A stretch of DNA of 64,000 nucleotides from Hoeflea_A sp039025395 (lineage in GTDB: Bacteria > Pseudomonadota > Alphaproteobacteria > Rhizobiales > Rhizobiaceae), in the NCBI GenBank assembly GCA_039025395.1, contig JBCCOK010000003.1, positions 74,055-138,054 of the forward strand. Reading direction: 5' to 3'. Position numbers and translations under genes: made by a program. The notes beneath the pieces were generated by a model. That model searched no databases, was not told where the DNA came from, and saw only the letters and a program-made list of their open reading frames with translations. Positions 41,776 through 51,582 of this stretch are shown in pieces. Position 1 is the first letter of the stretch, and every line of letters starts with the position of its first letter.

Positions 41776-42624
41776 TTGAAGATCCGTCCAGCAACAAGAA
41801 ACCATCAGCTCCGCACGCTCGTCGACCATTGCGTGCTGATTGCCGGTTGCCTGTTTATGCTGGTGCCAATCATCGCCGTGTTTCTGACCTCAACACACCG
41901 GAACGCGGTCGTTTTCAGCGATGGCCTACAATGGGGCTGGGGCAGTGAATTTGTCTCGGTCTACGGCCAGGTCCTGACACAGAAGGCCGGTTTCAGCCAG
42001 ACCATTACGGCCGGCGGCATGATGCTCAATTCAACGGTTCTGGCGCTCGGATTTTCACTCGGCAAGTGCGTGCTGTCGCTGTTGTCTGCCTACGCCTTGG
42101 TCTATTTTCGTTTGCGCTTTGCTTCCTTTTTCTTCTGGGTCATATTCGCAAGCCTGTTGTTGCCGATCGAGACCCGCATTCTGCCGAGTTTCATGGTCGC
42201 GCATACGCTCGGCATCTTGAACTCCTATACCGGCCTGATCGTTCCGCTTTTGGCGGCCGCGATCGGAACCTTCTTCTTCCGGCAGTTCTTCAAATCCGTG
42301 CCGAACGAGTTGCACGAGGCCGCACGGATCGACGGTGCAGGGCCTTACCGTTTTCTGGTCGATATACTCATACCTGTCTCTTGGCCAATGATCCTGGCCC
42401 TTTTTGCGGTGACCTTTGTGCAGGGCTGGAACCAGTACCTGTGGCCATTGATGATCACCACCACCGGCGAGGGGTACTTCACCATCGTCAGGGGCATCGA
42501 ACGCTTCGGCACGGCAACCAATTACGGCATGGCACTGGCAATCCTAGCCATGTTGCCGCCCGTGATAATCGTGATCGTGCTGCAGAAATGGCTGATAAAG
42601 GGTCTCGTCGGCGAACGGGACTGA
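41776..42624 (+). CDS. Orphan UgpE-like ABC permease paralogue
   Basis: A 282-residue CUT1-type permease that parallels ugpE through its whole length, sharing RILPS, SYTGLIVPLLAAAIGTFFFR and QFFKSVPNELHEAARIDGAG. It starts at TTG 41776 after AAAGGACAG. It has no binding protein, second permease or ATPase of its own, and is divergent from ugpB. It could swap with UgpE to alter specificity, or be the remnant of a duplicated operon. The frame and coupling loop are intact, so it is not an obvious pseudogene. Confidence 0.82.
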   Translation: MKIRPATRNHQLRTLVDHCVLIAGCLFMLVPIIAVFLTSTHRNAVVFSDGLQWGWGSEFVSVYGQVLTQKAGFSQTITAGGMMLNSTVLALGFSLGKCVLSLLSAYALVYFRLRFASFFFWVIFASLLLPIETRILPSFMVAHTLGILNSYTGLIVPLLAAAIGTFFFRQFFKSVPNELHEAARIDGAGPYRFLVDILIPVSWPMILALFAVTFVQGWNQYLWPLMITTTGEGYFTIVRGIERFGTATNYGMALAILAMLPPVIIVIVLQKWLIKGLVGERD

Positions 42625-42656
42625 ACCTGGTTTGTGCCGCTATCCAAGGGATTGGC

Positions 42657-44276
42657 TCAGGCCTTCGCGTCCTCGAGGATCAGGTCCGATGCCTTCTCCC
42701 CGATCATGATGGCCGGCGCATTGGTGTTTCCCGACACGATCGACGGCATGATCGAGCAGTCGGCAATGCGAAGGCGGTCGACGCCGCGCACTTTCAAACG
42801 CGGATCGACGACAGCGGCGTCGTCGACGCCCATCCGGCAGGTACCGGTCGGATGGTAGATCGTGGTGGCCGTGCTTCGCGCCCAATCGAGCAATCCGTCA
42901 TAGTCTTCGTCGGCAATATGCAGGCCCGGTGCATGCTCTTCCGTAATCAGCTTGCCCATCTCCTCCTGCCGGCAGATGCGTCTGGCGATGCGGATGCCTT
43001 CGACAAGCGTGTCCCGGTCCAGCGTTGTCGAAAGGTAGTTTGGATGAATAGCCGGATGTTCCCGCGGATCGGATGAATTGAGCCGGATTTCACCTCTGCT
43101 TTCCGGCCGAAGCTGCAGCACCGACGCAGTGAATGCATCGAACCGATCGATGCCAGTTGTCGGGTTTTCCGCACTGAAGGGCTGGATGTGAAACTGGATG
43201 TCCGGTGTTTGAAGTCCCGGTCTCGTTTTCAGGTAGCCGGTGCCGAGGCTGGCGGCCATGGTCATCGGGCCCGTTCGTTTCAAGGCATATTCCACTGCTA
43301 TGCGGGTCAGGTTGAAAAGCCCGCGCGTGCGCGTATTGATCGTGGCCACATTGCATTTGTAGACGGGCCGGGCTTGCAGGTGATCCTGAAGGTTTCTGCC
43401 AACGGAACGATTCGCCTTGACGATGCTGATTCCGTTTTCAGACAGGTGCTCTTCTGGTCCGATGCCAGACAGCATCATGATCTGTGCGGAACCGATTGTC
43501 CCGGCTGACAGAATGATCTCGCGCCGCGCACGAACGACCTTGCTTGTGCCATTTTCAAACCCTTCGACTGCGACCGCGTTTTGATCTTCAAACAGGATCT
43601 TGCCGGTTAGAAAACCCGTCATGACCGTCAGATTTTCGCGTTTTCGAATCGGCTTAAGGTAAGCCTTTGCAGACGAACAGCGCAGCCCGTTGTTCGCGGT
43701 GAGTTGGAAATAGCCGACGCCCTCCTGATCGTCGCCATTATAGTCCGGGTTGAAGGGGTAGCCTGCCTGCTGCGCACTGTGGACCCAGGCATCGACAATC
43801 GCCCATGATTGCCTCGACCGGCTCACCGAAAGCGGACCGCGGCCGCCCCGCAGTTCGCTTTCTCCTTCCTCCCAGGTCTCGGCGCGCTTGAACAGGGGCA
43901 GCACATCCTGCCATGACCAGCCGACATTGCCTAGCTGTCGCCAGGTATCGTAATCCTGCGGCTGGCCGCGCACATAGAGCAGGCCGTTGATGGAACTGGA
44001 ACCGCCCAGCGTCTTGCCGCGCGGCCAGTTGATCGCACGCCCATTCAGTCCCCGGTCCGCCTCGGTACGGTACATCCAGTTGAGGGCCGGATCCTTCATG
44101 GTTCGGAAATAGCCAACAGGGATGTGGATCCAGGGCGAGCTGTCGCGCGGCCCGGCTTCCAGAACCACAACACTGTAGCGCGGGTCCGCCGAAAGCCTGT
44201 TGGCCAGCACGCAGCCGGCCGAGCCTGCGCCAACAATGATATAGTCAAATTCCAAGCCGGAATCCGATCGGTTCAA
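42657..44276 (-). CDS. GMC family FAD-dependent alcohol oxidoreductase
   Basis: A 539-residue flavoenzyme with the ADP-binding motif FDYIIVGAGSAGCVLANRL at the start, the GMC signature GGSSSINGLLYVRG, the second signature GTIGSAQIMMLSGIGPEEHL and the catalytic histidine region STATTIYHPTGTCRMG. It resembles choline and long-chain alcohol dehydrogenases. As the last gene of the atu-like operon it could oxidise an alcohol such as citronellol or geraniol; that link is inference. About 127 bases separate it from the gene upstream. Confidence 0.85.
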   Translation of the reverse strand: MNRSDSGLEFDYIIVGAGSAGCVLANRLSADPRYSVVVLEAGPRDSSPWIHIPVGYFRTMKDPALNWMYRTEADRGLNGRAINWPRGKTLGGSSSINGLLYVRGQPQDYDTWRQLGNVGWSWQDVLPLFKRAETWEEGESELRGGRGPLSVSRSRQSWAIVDAWVHSAQQAGYPFNPDYNGDDQEGVGYFQLTANNGLRCSSAKAYLKPIRKRENLTVMTGFLTGKILFEDQNAVAVEGFENGTSKVVRARREIILSAGTIGSAQIMMLSGIGPEEHLSENGISIVKANRSVGRNLQDHLQARPVYKCNVATINTRTRGLFNLTRIAVEYALKRTGPMTMAASLGTGYLKTRPGLQTPDIQFHIQPFSAENPTTGIDRFDAFTASVLQLRPESRGEIRLNSSDPREHPAIHPNYLSTTLDRDTLVEGIRIARRICRQEEMGKLITEEHAPGLHIADEDYDGLLDWARSTATTIYHPTGTCRMGVDDAAVVDPRLKVRGVDRLRIADCSIMPSIVSGNTNAPAIMIGEKASDLILEDAKA

Positions 44277-44403
44277 GAATCAATCGTCCTTCATCGATTG
44301 TGAACCTAAGCCCGTGGTTCGGTGCCGCGCAAGCTGGCAATGGTGGCTTGCTGTGCCTCGGGCGGAATATCGATTTGATCGACGGACGTGCCCCGCTTGG
44401 CAT

Positions 44404-45198
44404 TTACGGGTTTTGCAGATAGCGCGTGCCCGGTGCTGGCGGGGTTTCCGGTGGGCCTGCGAAGCATTGGGCGTTTTCCATCCAGGCGGTCGCGACCGGG
44501 CCGCGAACCTCAAGCTGCGTATCGGCGACGTTGCGCGTCTGGGTGACGACCTGCGCAAACTCAACGGCTGATCCCGAGACGCTGTCTTCGCCGCCGGTAT
44601 CACCGAAATCGGCGGCTGTGCCCGAAGGAAGCTTGAGGCTTACATACGGTGTCTTTTCAGGCACATCCCACCCGCGGACCTTGAAGGTCCAGCCAAACGT
44701 ATTGACGCCGAGGACAACGACGTTGCGTATCTGGTCCTTCTCCCGCCGCTTGATGCCTGCCAGATCAAAGATTTCGTGGCCGTGGGCCCAGGTCTCCATC
44801 TGGCGCGCGGTCATCGAAGACCGGACCGACATGCTGGGACCGGCCCATTCGACGCGGGTCTTTGGATCGAGCGCCGCCCAGCGCGGTCCCATCTCACGAT
44901 AGAAACCCTGCCATGCTGCGACCAGATCCTTGCCGCGTTCGCTGATCCTTGCGTTTTCGTGAGCCCTGAGTCCGCCGCTGCGTAGCGCACCCATCAGCGA
45001 TGCAAGCATCGCCTTGAATGCGTCCGGATCGGTCAGCGACAGGTCGGCCGCGCTGTTCCAGAAGTGCAAATGAACCAGGACATCATTGATCGTCCAGTTC
45101 TTGAATTGCGTTTGCCGTTCGAAGTCGCGATCTTCAAGACCCTCCACAATAGCCGCCAACGCTTCGCATTCTGCGAGGAAATCCTGCGCCTGTTCCAT
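44404..45198 (-). CDS. TIGR03084 family (DinB-like) protein
   Basis: A 264-residue protein with a DinB/mycothiol-type four-helix N-terminal domain (WTINDVLVHLHFWNSAADLSL and ARQMETWAHGHEIFDLAG). The potential metal histidines lie in these two segments. A C-terminal SCP2-like part follows. It matches the TIGR03084 family, of unknown reaction, which repeatedly occurs beside AtuA-type acyl-CoA carboxylase genes as I recall. It starts four bases after the biotin subunit gene. Confidence 0.8.
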   Translation of the reverse strand: MEQAQDFLAECEALAAIVEGLEDRDFERQTQFKNWTINDVLVHLHFWNSAADLSLTDPDAFKAMLASLMGALRSGGLRAHENARISERGKDLVAAWQGFYREMGPRWAALDPKTRVEWAGPSMSVRSSMTARQMETWAHGHEIFDLAGIKRREKDQIRNVVVLGVNTFGWTFKVRGWDVPEKTPYVSLKLPSGTAADFGDTGGEDSVSGSAVEFAQVVTQTRNVADTQLEVRGPVATAWMENAQCFAGPPETPPAPGTRYLQNP

Positions 45199-45202
45199 CG
45201 CT

Positions 45203-47179
45203 CTATGCTCCCGCTTCGGTGATCATGAACATCAGGTCTCCCGAGCCAAGCCGGTCACCGGGAGAAATTTTGATTGTGTTGAGCGTCCCGCTTGCCTTGG
45301 CAACGACACGGTGCTGCATCTTCATCGCTTCCAAAACAGCGAGCACATCGCCTTTGGCCACCGTCTCGCCCGCCTTGACCAGCACGTCGATCACCAGACC
45401 CGGCATCGGTGCGACAACCCGGCCGCTGTCGCCCCGTTCCTCGGAAGTTGCGGCATCGAGGACGGAGAATGTGAATTTCTTGCCGGCAATGGCGAGGCTG
45501 ATCCGCGTTCTGGTGACGAAGGCAAATGCTTCGACCCTGCGGCCGTTTATCCGGGCCCGAACCTGATTACTTGTATGTGAGAGACTATCGACGCTGCTGG
45601 AAGCTGCTCCGATGGTCAGCGTCCAATCTGTGCCCCTGCAGCGCGCGCTGATATCGAACACTTGCTCCTCTTGGATAAGCTTGAGCGGTATCATCGGTAG
45701 CGGCGCGCTCGACCAGCCGAGTTGGGAGCGGCTGACATATCCCGCCTGCGCAAACGCTTGATCGCGGCGGCGGGCCAAAAACAGCGCTGCGGCGAGCGCA
45801 ACGTCGTCCGTGCCGGGATCTGCGGCACTGATGCCCTCTGGATAGGTGTCGGCAATGAACCGTGTCGTGGCTGTCCCGTTGGCAAAGGCCTCCTTTTTCA
45901 AAATGTCGATCAGAAAGGACGCATTCGTTGCCGGGCCTAAAAGCACACTGTCTTCAATCGCCTGGATCAGCCGCAGCCTTGCGGTCTCGCGGCTGTCGCC
46001 CCATGCGATGATCTTTGCCAACAACGGATCGTAATGGGGCGGTATCTCGAAACCTGTGTCGATGCCTGCATCAACTCGGACACCTTCTCCCCCTGCCGGC
46101 CTCCAGAGATCAACCGTGCCAGCATCCGGCATGAAATCGCGTGCCGGATCCTCGGCATAGAGCCTTGCCTCAATCGCATGTCCGCCGAGCGCGACATTGT
46201 TTTGCGTGAGCGGTAGCTTTTCGCCGCGCGAAATCGCGATCTGCAGGGCGACGAGATCGAGACCGGTCACCATTTCGGTCACCGGATGCTCCACCTGGAG
46301 GCGTGTGTTCATCTCCAGAAAGAAAAACGCCCCGGCGCTGTCGAGCAGGAATTCGACCGTGCCCGCACCACGATAGTCGACCGCCTTTGCTGCCGACACC
46401 GCGGCTTCACCCATCGCCTGGCGCAAGCCCGGACTGACAACCGGGCAGGGCGCTTCCTCGATGACTTTCTGGTGCCGCCGCTGAATGGAACAGTCGCGCT
46501 CGCCAAGATGGATCGTATTGCCGAAAATGTCCGCAAACACCTGTATTTCGACGTGCCGCGCGCCGTCGATCGCTTTTTCGAGGATCAGCTCGTTCGATCC
46601 GAATGCGCTTTCCGCTTCGGACCGCGCAATGGCAAGTGCCGCCGCAAGACCATGTTCGTTTTCGACTTGCCGCATGCCTTTTCCGCCGCCGCCGTCCGCC
46701 GCCTTGACCATCACCGGGAAGCCGATATTGGTTGCTGCTTCAATGAACGCCTCGTCGCTCTGGTCCTTGCCATGGTAGCCGGGCACACAGGGAACGCCGG
46801 CCTCCAGCATAAGGCGTTTGGCTGCCGCCTTGTTGCCCATCAGGGAGATAGCTTTGGATGGGGGGCCGATAAAGACAAGACCGGCATCCGCGACCGCTTC
46901 GGCAAACCGGTCGTTTTCGGACAGGAACCCGTAGCCCGGATGTATAGCTCCGGCTTGCATGTCCACCGCGGCAGCGATCATCGCGTCGCCGCGCAGATAG
47001 CTCTCGCCGGCGGGCGGCGGGCCGATGCGAACGGCATCGTCCGCCTGCACCACATGGGGCGCGCCTTCATCTGCATCGGAATAGACAGCGATCGTCCGCA
47101 GTCCAATGGCCCTGGCAGTTCGGATAATGCGGCAGGCGATTTCGCCGCGATTGGCAATCAGAATGGAATCGAACGACAC
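45203..47179 (-). CDS. Acyl-CoA carboxylase biotin-carrying subunit (AtuF/LiuD-like)
   Basis: A 658-residue fusion of biotin carboxylase (SILIANRGEIACRIIRTA, the ATP-grasp loop KAADGGGGKGMRQV, the active-site region FLEMNTRLQVEHPVTE) and a C-terminal biotinyl domain. The biotin site is EAMKMQH with K620. It carboxylates biotin for transfer to an acyl-CoA by the subunit encoded at 48.0-49.6 kb. In this context geranyl-CoA or 3-methylcrotonyl-CoA is the likely substrate; AtuF and LiuD cannot be separated by eye. Confidence 0.87.
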   Translation of the reverse strand: MSFDSILIANRGEIACRIIRTARAIGLRTIAVYSDADEGAPHVVQADDAVRIGPPPAGESYLRGDAMIAAAVDMQAGAIHPGYGFLSENDRFAEAVADAGLVFIGPPSKAISLMGNKAAAKRLMLEAGVPCVPGYHGKDQSDEAFIEAATNIGFPVMVKAADGGGGKGMRQVENEHGLAAALAIARSEAESAFGSNELILEKAIDGARHVEIQVFADIFGNTIHLGERDCSIQRRHQKVIEEAPCPVVSPGLRQAMGEAAVSAAKAVDYRGAGTVEFLLDSAGAFFFLEMNTRLQVEHPVTEMVTGLDLVALQIAISRGEKLPLTQNNVALGGHAIEARLYAEDPARDFMPDAGTVDLWRPAGGEGVRVDAGIDTGFEIPPHYDPLLAKIIAWGDSRETARLRLIQAIEDSVLLGPATNASFLIDILKKEAFANGTATTRFIADTYPEGISAADPGTDDVALAAALFLARRRDQAFAQAGYVSRSQLGWSSAPLPMIPLKLIQEEQVFDISARCRGTDWTLTIGAASSSVDSLSHTSNQVRARINGRRVEAFAFVTRTRISLAIAGKKFTFSVLDAATSEERGDSGRVVAPMPGLVIDVLVKAGETVAKGDVLAVLEAMKMQHRVVAKASGTLNTIKISPGDRLGSGDLMFMITEAGA

Positions 47180-47182
47180 GCT

Positions 47183-47989
47183 CTATTCCTCCGCCCAACG
47201 CGGTTTGCGTTTTTCGAAAAACCCCGCGATGCCGTCGCGCGCTTCCTCGGAGGCGAACCGGTCGGCGAAGTTTTCGGCGGCCAAGCGCATTTGTTCGGCG
47301 CGCGAAAGCTGCGGTATCGCAAGGATCAGCGCCTTCGTATCGGCCACGGCACCGGGCGCACAGCGCGTGAGCTGTTTTTGGACAGCCATGATCGCGGCAT
47401 CCAAGTCTGCCGTTCCAGCACAAATGCGATCGACGAGTCCGATCTCCATTGCCTGATCGGCGCTCAGCGATTCAGCCAGCAGCATCAGTCGCCGGCCTTC
47501 CCGCAGCCCCACCCTCTGCAGGACGAAGGGCGATATCTGTGCTGGTGTCAGGCCGATGGTGGTCTCACTGAAGGCAAATTTCGCGGACTGTTCGGCAACA
47601 ACCAAGTCGCCCGCACAGGCCAATCCCAGGCCACCGGCCATGGCCGCACCTTCGATGGCCATGACAGTGAGTTGAGGCAACGTGTTGATTGCATCGAAAA
47701 GCGTGCCGGCTTCCAGACTCATAGCAATGATTGCATCGCGGTCGAGCTTACCCTCGAAAGCCGATTTGAACAGTTTCAGATCGCCGCCGGCACAAAATAT
47801 GCCGCCGCGCCCGCGGAACGTGACGCCGCGTACCGTGCGATCGTTGCGGATCGCCTCGCACATTGCCAGCAACGCCTTGACACGTGCATCGCTCAACGGG
47901 TTGCGAATGTCGGGCTCATTGAACCAGACAGTCAGCCAGCCCGCATCGCGTTCAAGGTCAAGCGCCGTTGTCTCGGGCAGTGTTGCCAT
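47183..47989 (-). CDS. Enoyl-CoA hydratase/isomerase family protein (AtuE/LiuC-like)
   Basis: A 268-residue crotonase-fold enzyme with the oxyanion-hole segments GRGGIFCAGGDLKLF and EGAAMAGGLGLACAGDLVVA. It has glutamate in SETTIGLTPAQISP. It would hydrate the carboxylated enoyl-CoA product (isohexenylglutaconyl-CoA or methylglutaconyl-CoA). ATG 47989 has an AGGAGG site and begins the family sequence. It lies between the two carboxylase subunit genes in the operon. Confidence 0.82.
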   Translation of the reverse strand: MATLPETTALDLERDAGWLTVWFNEPDIRNPLSDARVKALLAMCEAIRNDRTVRGVTFRGRGGIFCAGGDLKLFKSAFEGKLDRDAIIAMSLEAGTLFDAINTLPQLTVMAIEGAAMAGGLGLACAGDLVVAEQSAKFAFSETTIGLTPAQISPFVLQRVGLREGRRLMLLAESLSADQAMEIGLVDRICAGTADLDAAIMAVQKQLTRCAPGAVADTKALILAIPQLSRAEQMRLAAENFADRFASEEARDGIAGFFEKRKPRWAEE

Positions 47990-47999
47990 CCTCCGCCTC

Positions 48000-49619
48000 C
48001 TACATCCTTGCGACGCCAAAGGCGTTGGGCTGCAGCCTGCGCCGGCTTGCTTCAAGGCATGTCTCAAGGCAAAAGCCCAGGATCTTCCTTGTGTCGCGGG
48101 GATCGATCACGCCATGGTCGAGGCATCGCCCCGACGTGTAAAAGGCATCCGACTGGCTGTCGAAATGCTCTGCAATCATCCTGTGCTGACCGGCAAGCTT
48201 TTCCTCGTCGAGGTCTTGCCCCTTCCGCTTGGCCGAGACCCGTGCCACCATCGTCATTGTGCCAGCCGCCTGTTCGCCGCCCATCACGCCTGTTGTCGCA
48301 TTCGGCCAGGCAAACAGAAAGTCCGGTTCGAATGCCAATCCCGCCATCCCGTAATTGCCAGCGCCAAAGCTTGCACCGATGTAAAGGCTGATTTTCGGCA
48401 CTCGTGTGTTCGAAACTGCCTGAATCATCTTCGAGCCGTGCTTGATCATGCCGGCCTGCTCATATTCGGTGCCGACGATGTAGCCGGTCGTATTGTTGAG
48501 GAAAACAAGCGGCGTCTCGGCCTGATCACAGAGCTGGATGAACTGGGCTGCCTTGGTGGCGCCGGCCGGATCGATCGGCCCGTTATTGCCGATGAGACCG
48601 CAGGCGACCCCGTGAATATTCGCCTGCAGGCAGACCGTCGATACGCCATAGCGCGGCTTGAAGTCTTCGAAGTCGGAGCCGTCGACAATGCGGGCCACGA
48701 CTTCGCGCACATCATAAGGAATCTTGTAGTCGACCGGGACAATCCCCGCGAGTTCATCTGCACTATAGGCGGGTTCGTCAAAGCTGCGTTCCGCGACTGG
48801 CGCGAGACGCCTGTTCCAGTCGAGCCGCGCAACCACGCTGCGTGCAGTCGCAACGCCGTCTGTGTCGTCTTCGGCAAGGTATTCCACAAGGCCCGACGTC
48901 TCGGCGTGCATTTCCGATCCGCCGAGAGCGCGATCATCGGCCTTTTCGCCCGTCGCCGCATGCACGAGCGCTGCACCGGCCAAGGCCGCCATTCCGTTCT
49001 TCTTCACACCGATAACATAATCGGAAAGGCCCGGCATATAGGCGCCACCGGCGGTCGATGGCCCATGCAGAACGGTGATGGTCGGAATGCCGGCAGCGCT
49101 CAGCCGCGCGAGGTTACGGAACATCGCGCCGCCCTCCGCCCACATTTCGACGCGGTATTCCATGAGGTTGGCGCCGGCACTTTCGACGAGATGGATAAGC
49201 GGCAGTTTCTGGCGCCGCGCGATCGCCTGTAAGGACAGTATGGCGGGAAGGCTCATCTTGCCGAGCGCTCCCGCTTTGATCCCGCTGTCATCAACCCAGA
49301 CCACGCAGCGCACACCCTCTACGAAGCCGATCCCGGCAATGAGCGATGAACCGGGAATGCTCTTTTGCGGATCAGAACTGTCGACCAAGTAACCGGCGAG
49401 CGAATGAAGCTGGACAAATGGCATGCCTGGGTCGAGCAGCCGAGCCAGCCGCTCGCGCGGCGTGATCTGCCCCCGCTCTTCGAACCGGGCGCGCCGCTGC
49501 TCCGAAGCCGTGACCGCGCGGCTTTCCAGTTCCCGCAATATGTCGACAAGGGCGATCATGTCGGAGCGGTTTTTCCCAAAACCTTCAGACGCGGTATCAA
49601 CCTGACTGACAAAACCCAT
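48000..49619 (-). CDS. Acyl-CoA carboxylase carboxyltransferase subunit (AtuC/LiuB-like)
   Basis: A 539-residue carboxyltransferase with both crotonase-like halves: GIGFVEGVRCVVWVDDSGIKAGALG and HLVESAGANL in the first, CDQAETPLVFLNNTTGYIVG and GASFGAGNYGMAGLAFEP in the second. Size and the GNYGMAG segment fit the 3-methylcrotonyl/geranyl-CoA carboxylase beta subunits. Its start overlaps the AtuA stop by one base (TGATG). Confidence 0.87.
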   Translation of the reverse strand: MGFVSQVDTASEGFGKNRSDMIALVDILRELESRAVTASEQRRARFEERGQITPRERLARLLDPGMPFVQLHSLAGYLVDSSDPQKSIPGSSLIAGIGFVEGVRCVVWVDDSGIKAGALGKMSLPAILSLQAIARRQKLPLIHLVESAGANLMEYRVEMWAEGGAMFRNLARLSAAGIPTITVLHGPSTAGGAYMPGLSDYVIGVKKNGMAALAGAALVHAATGEKADDRALGGSEMHAETSGLVEYLAEDDTDGVATARSVVARLDWNRRLAPVAERSFDEPAYSADELAGIVPVDYKIPYDVREVVARIVDGSDFEDFKPRYGVSTVCLQANIHGVACGLIGNNGPIDPAGATKAAQFIQLCDQAETPLVFLNNTTGYIVGTEYEQAGMIKHGSKMIQAVSNTRVPKISLYIGASFGAGNYGMAGLAFEPDFLFAWPNATTGVMGGEQAAGTMTMVARVSAKRKGQDLDEEKLAGQHRMIAEHFDSQSDAFYTSGRCLDHGVIDPRDTRKILGFCLETCLEASRRRLQPNAFGVARM

Positions 49620-51403
49620 CAGCTATTCCCTCCGCCGGAACTCTCAGCCAGTGTCCGCGGCAATGAGATCGGCAGTGAAAGAAGCGTCTGCGCATATGCT
49701 TTGCCCTGCGCATCGTTTAGCAGGCTGGCAACGCCGCCGCCACCAAGTACGTCATGCATGACGATATTCATGCCATGGATGCCTGGAAGATGGTAACGCG
49801 CGATGCCGCCTTTCAGCGTCGATTTGAAAGCGCCGGCAACGGTCTGTTCATCCAGGGAGCGCCAGATCCAGGGCAGATACGCCTTGTTGCGGGCCATCAC
49901 GCCGATATTGGCATTATTGCCCTTGTCGCCCGAGCGCGCCCACGCGAGATCCTCCAGCCGCACCGTGACGAGATCGTCGCCGTCAACGGCCTGTGGAGGC
50001 GCAACGCGGTCGAATACCAAATCCTCCCGCCGTTCGGTCTCAAGATGCTGATATCCGATATCCTGCCCGTCGATCGCAACACGGACCGGCGCGCAATCGG
50101 CGTCGACAAGGAATGAAAAAAGCCGCACGACCGGCGACGGCTTTGGGCGTCCGCCGCCAGTGAAAAAATGCAGGCCCGGCGGCGTTGCAAGCGCAAGGCC
50201 GGTGACTTCTTTCAGGAAGAGGCCGACAGCGCGCGCATTCGGATTTTTCACGGCCACGGTGACGGAGATTTCTTCATATTCGCCCTGGCCGGGCTTGCCG
50301 CCGAACAGTTCGACTGACGTTTCTGAAAAATCGGACGCACCCATTGCCGTCAGGCGGTTTCGTGCCAGCTCCAGGCCCGCTTCGACGAAGGTGCGCGCCT
50401 TTTTGCGCGCATCGCGCCCGTTGAACTGAAAGACAAAGCCGGCGCGGTAGCCGTCGCTGAAGGTTGCCGACACTTTCAACCGGCCGGTGGGCGCCCGCCC
50501 GCGGGCACCTTTCACGGCGACGCGGTCCTGTCCCGCCGGGCTCAGTGAGACGGCAGAAAAGTCGCAGATGACATCGGGCAGAACATAGGCTTGCGGATCA
50601 CCGATTTCATAAAGCAGTTGCTCGCCGACTGACGCAGGCGAAACCAGCCCGGTCGTTTGCGGTGGTTTGCTCATTGTGAAGGTGCCGTCGGCTTCGACTT
50701 CGGCAACCGGGTAGCCGATTTCAGCAAGATTGCCCGATTGCGACCAGTCGGTGAAATTACCGCCCGTCGCCTGCGGGCCGCATTCCAGCAGGTGGCCGGC
50801 CAGCGATCCGGAAGCCAGCAGGTCGTAGTCGCTGGCAGACCAGCCGAATTGATGGATACAAGCCGCCAGCGCCAGCGCGCTGTCGGCGCATCGACCCGTG
50901 ACAACGATGTCGGCGCCTGCATCGAGTGCCGCAGCAATTGGCAAAGCGCCAAGGTAGGCGTTGATGGAGGCGATCTTGTCCGGCGCTGGAAAGGGGTCGC
51001 TGCTGAACATTTCCCTCTCGTCGGCAAATTCGCCAGCGCGGGCTATGAGATCGTCGCCTTCGACTACCGCAATCTTCAGGGCGATACCGGCCTTGTCGAT
51101 GGCCGAACGCAGGGCTTCGGCACAGGCACGCGGATTGACACCGCCGGCATTCGACAGGATCTTTACGCCCTTGTCGGCGATGGTCTTGATATTCGGCGCC
51201 ATGGCGTCGTTGACGAAATCAGTGGCAAAACCAAGCGACGGATCCTTCATCCGAGCCCGCGCCATGATCGACATGGTGATTTCGGAAAGATAGTCGAAGA
51301 CCAGCACATTGATGCCGGGACAGGTCAGCAATTGCCTGGTCGCATGGGGGGATTCACCCCAAAACCCGCAGGCGCCGCCGATAATGAGTGGGTCGGTCGA
51401 CAT
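49619..51403 (-). CDS. atuA: AtuA-family acyclic terpene utilisation protein (DUF1446)
   Basis: A 594-residue protein starting IIGGACGFWGESPHATRQLL. It has the DUF1446/AtuA core (NAGGVNPRACAEALR, VTGRCADSALALAACIHQF) and the C-terminal AtuA-like domain (LAWARSGDKGNNANIGVMARN). In Pseudomonas, atuA belongs to the citronellol/geraniol gene cluster, though its biochemical role is not established. It is the first gene of the six-gene minus-strand operon. Confidence 0.87.
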   Translation of the reverse strand: MSTDPLIIGGACGFWGESPHATRQLLTCPGINVLVFDYLSEITMSIMARARMKDPSLGFATDFVNDAMAPNIKTIADKGVKILSNAGGVNPRACAEALRSAIDKAGIALKIAVVEGDDLIARAGEFADEREMFSSDPFPAPDKIASINAYLGALPIAAALDAGADIVVTGRCADSALALAACIHQFGWSASDYDLLASGSLAGHLLECGPQATGGNFTDWSQSGNLAEIGYPVAEVEADGTFTMSKPPQTTGLVSPASVGEQLLYEIGDPQAYVLPDVICDFSAVSLSPAGQDRVAVKGARGRAPTGRLKVSATFSDGYRAGFVFQFNGRDARKKARTFVEAGLELARNRLTAMGASDFSETSVELFGGKPGQGEYEEISVTVAVKNPNARAVGLFLKEVTGLALATPPGLHFFTGGGRPKPSPVVRLFSFLVDADCAPVRVAIDGQDIGYQHLETERREDLVFDRVAPPQAVDGDDLVTVRLEDLAWARSGDKGNNANIGVMARNKAYLPWIWRSLDEQTVAGAFKSTLKGGIARYHLPGIHGMNIVMHDVLGGGGVASLLNDAQGKAYAQTLLSLPISLPRTLAESSGGGNS

Positions 51404-51582
51404 CCTTCCTCCCGAAACCGGTCACAACCGCACACCGTGCGCATCTTTTATACACATGGTCCAAGCGACATAAATGCACGATATTGCAGGCCGGGAAAGC
51501 GCTGCTTTGGACAGACTGAGAGTTCATGCACGTCTGCTAACAGGGTCGCCGGTTTGCAGGCGGAAGGCCTTCGAACCGCTTG

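Noticed and set aside
46286..48391. A 701-codon open frame on the plus strand opposite the carboxylase and hydratase genes
   Set aside because: It is antisense to three clearly recognised genes and has low-complexity Arg/Pro/Ser composition typical of high-GC shadow frames; no ribosome site or family similarity.
47682..49232. A 516-codon plus-strand frame opposite the carboxyltransferase gene
   Set aside because: Antisense to strong homology and without any recognisable domain.
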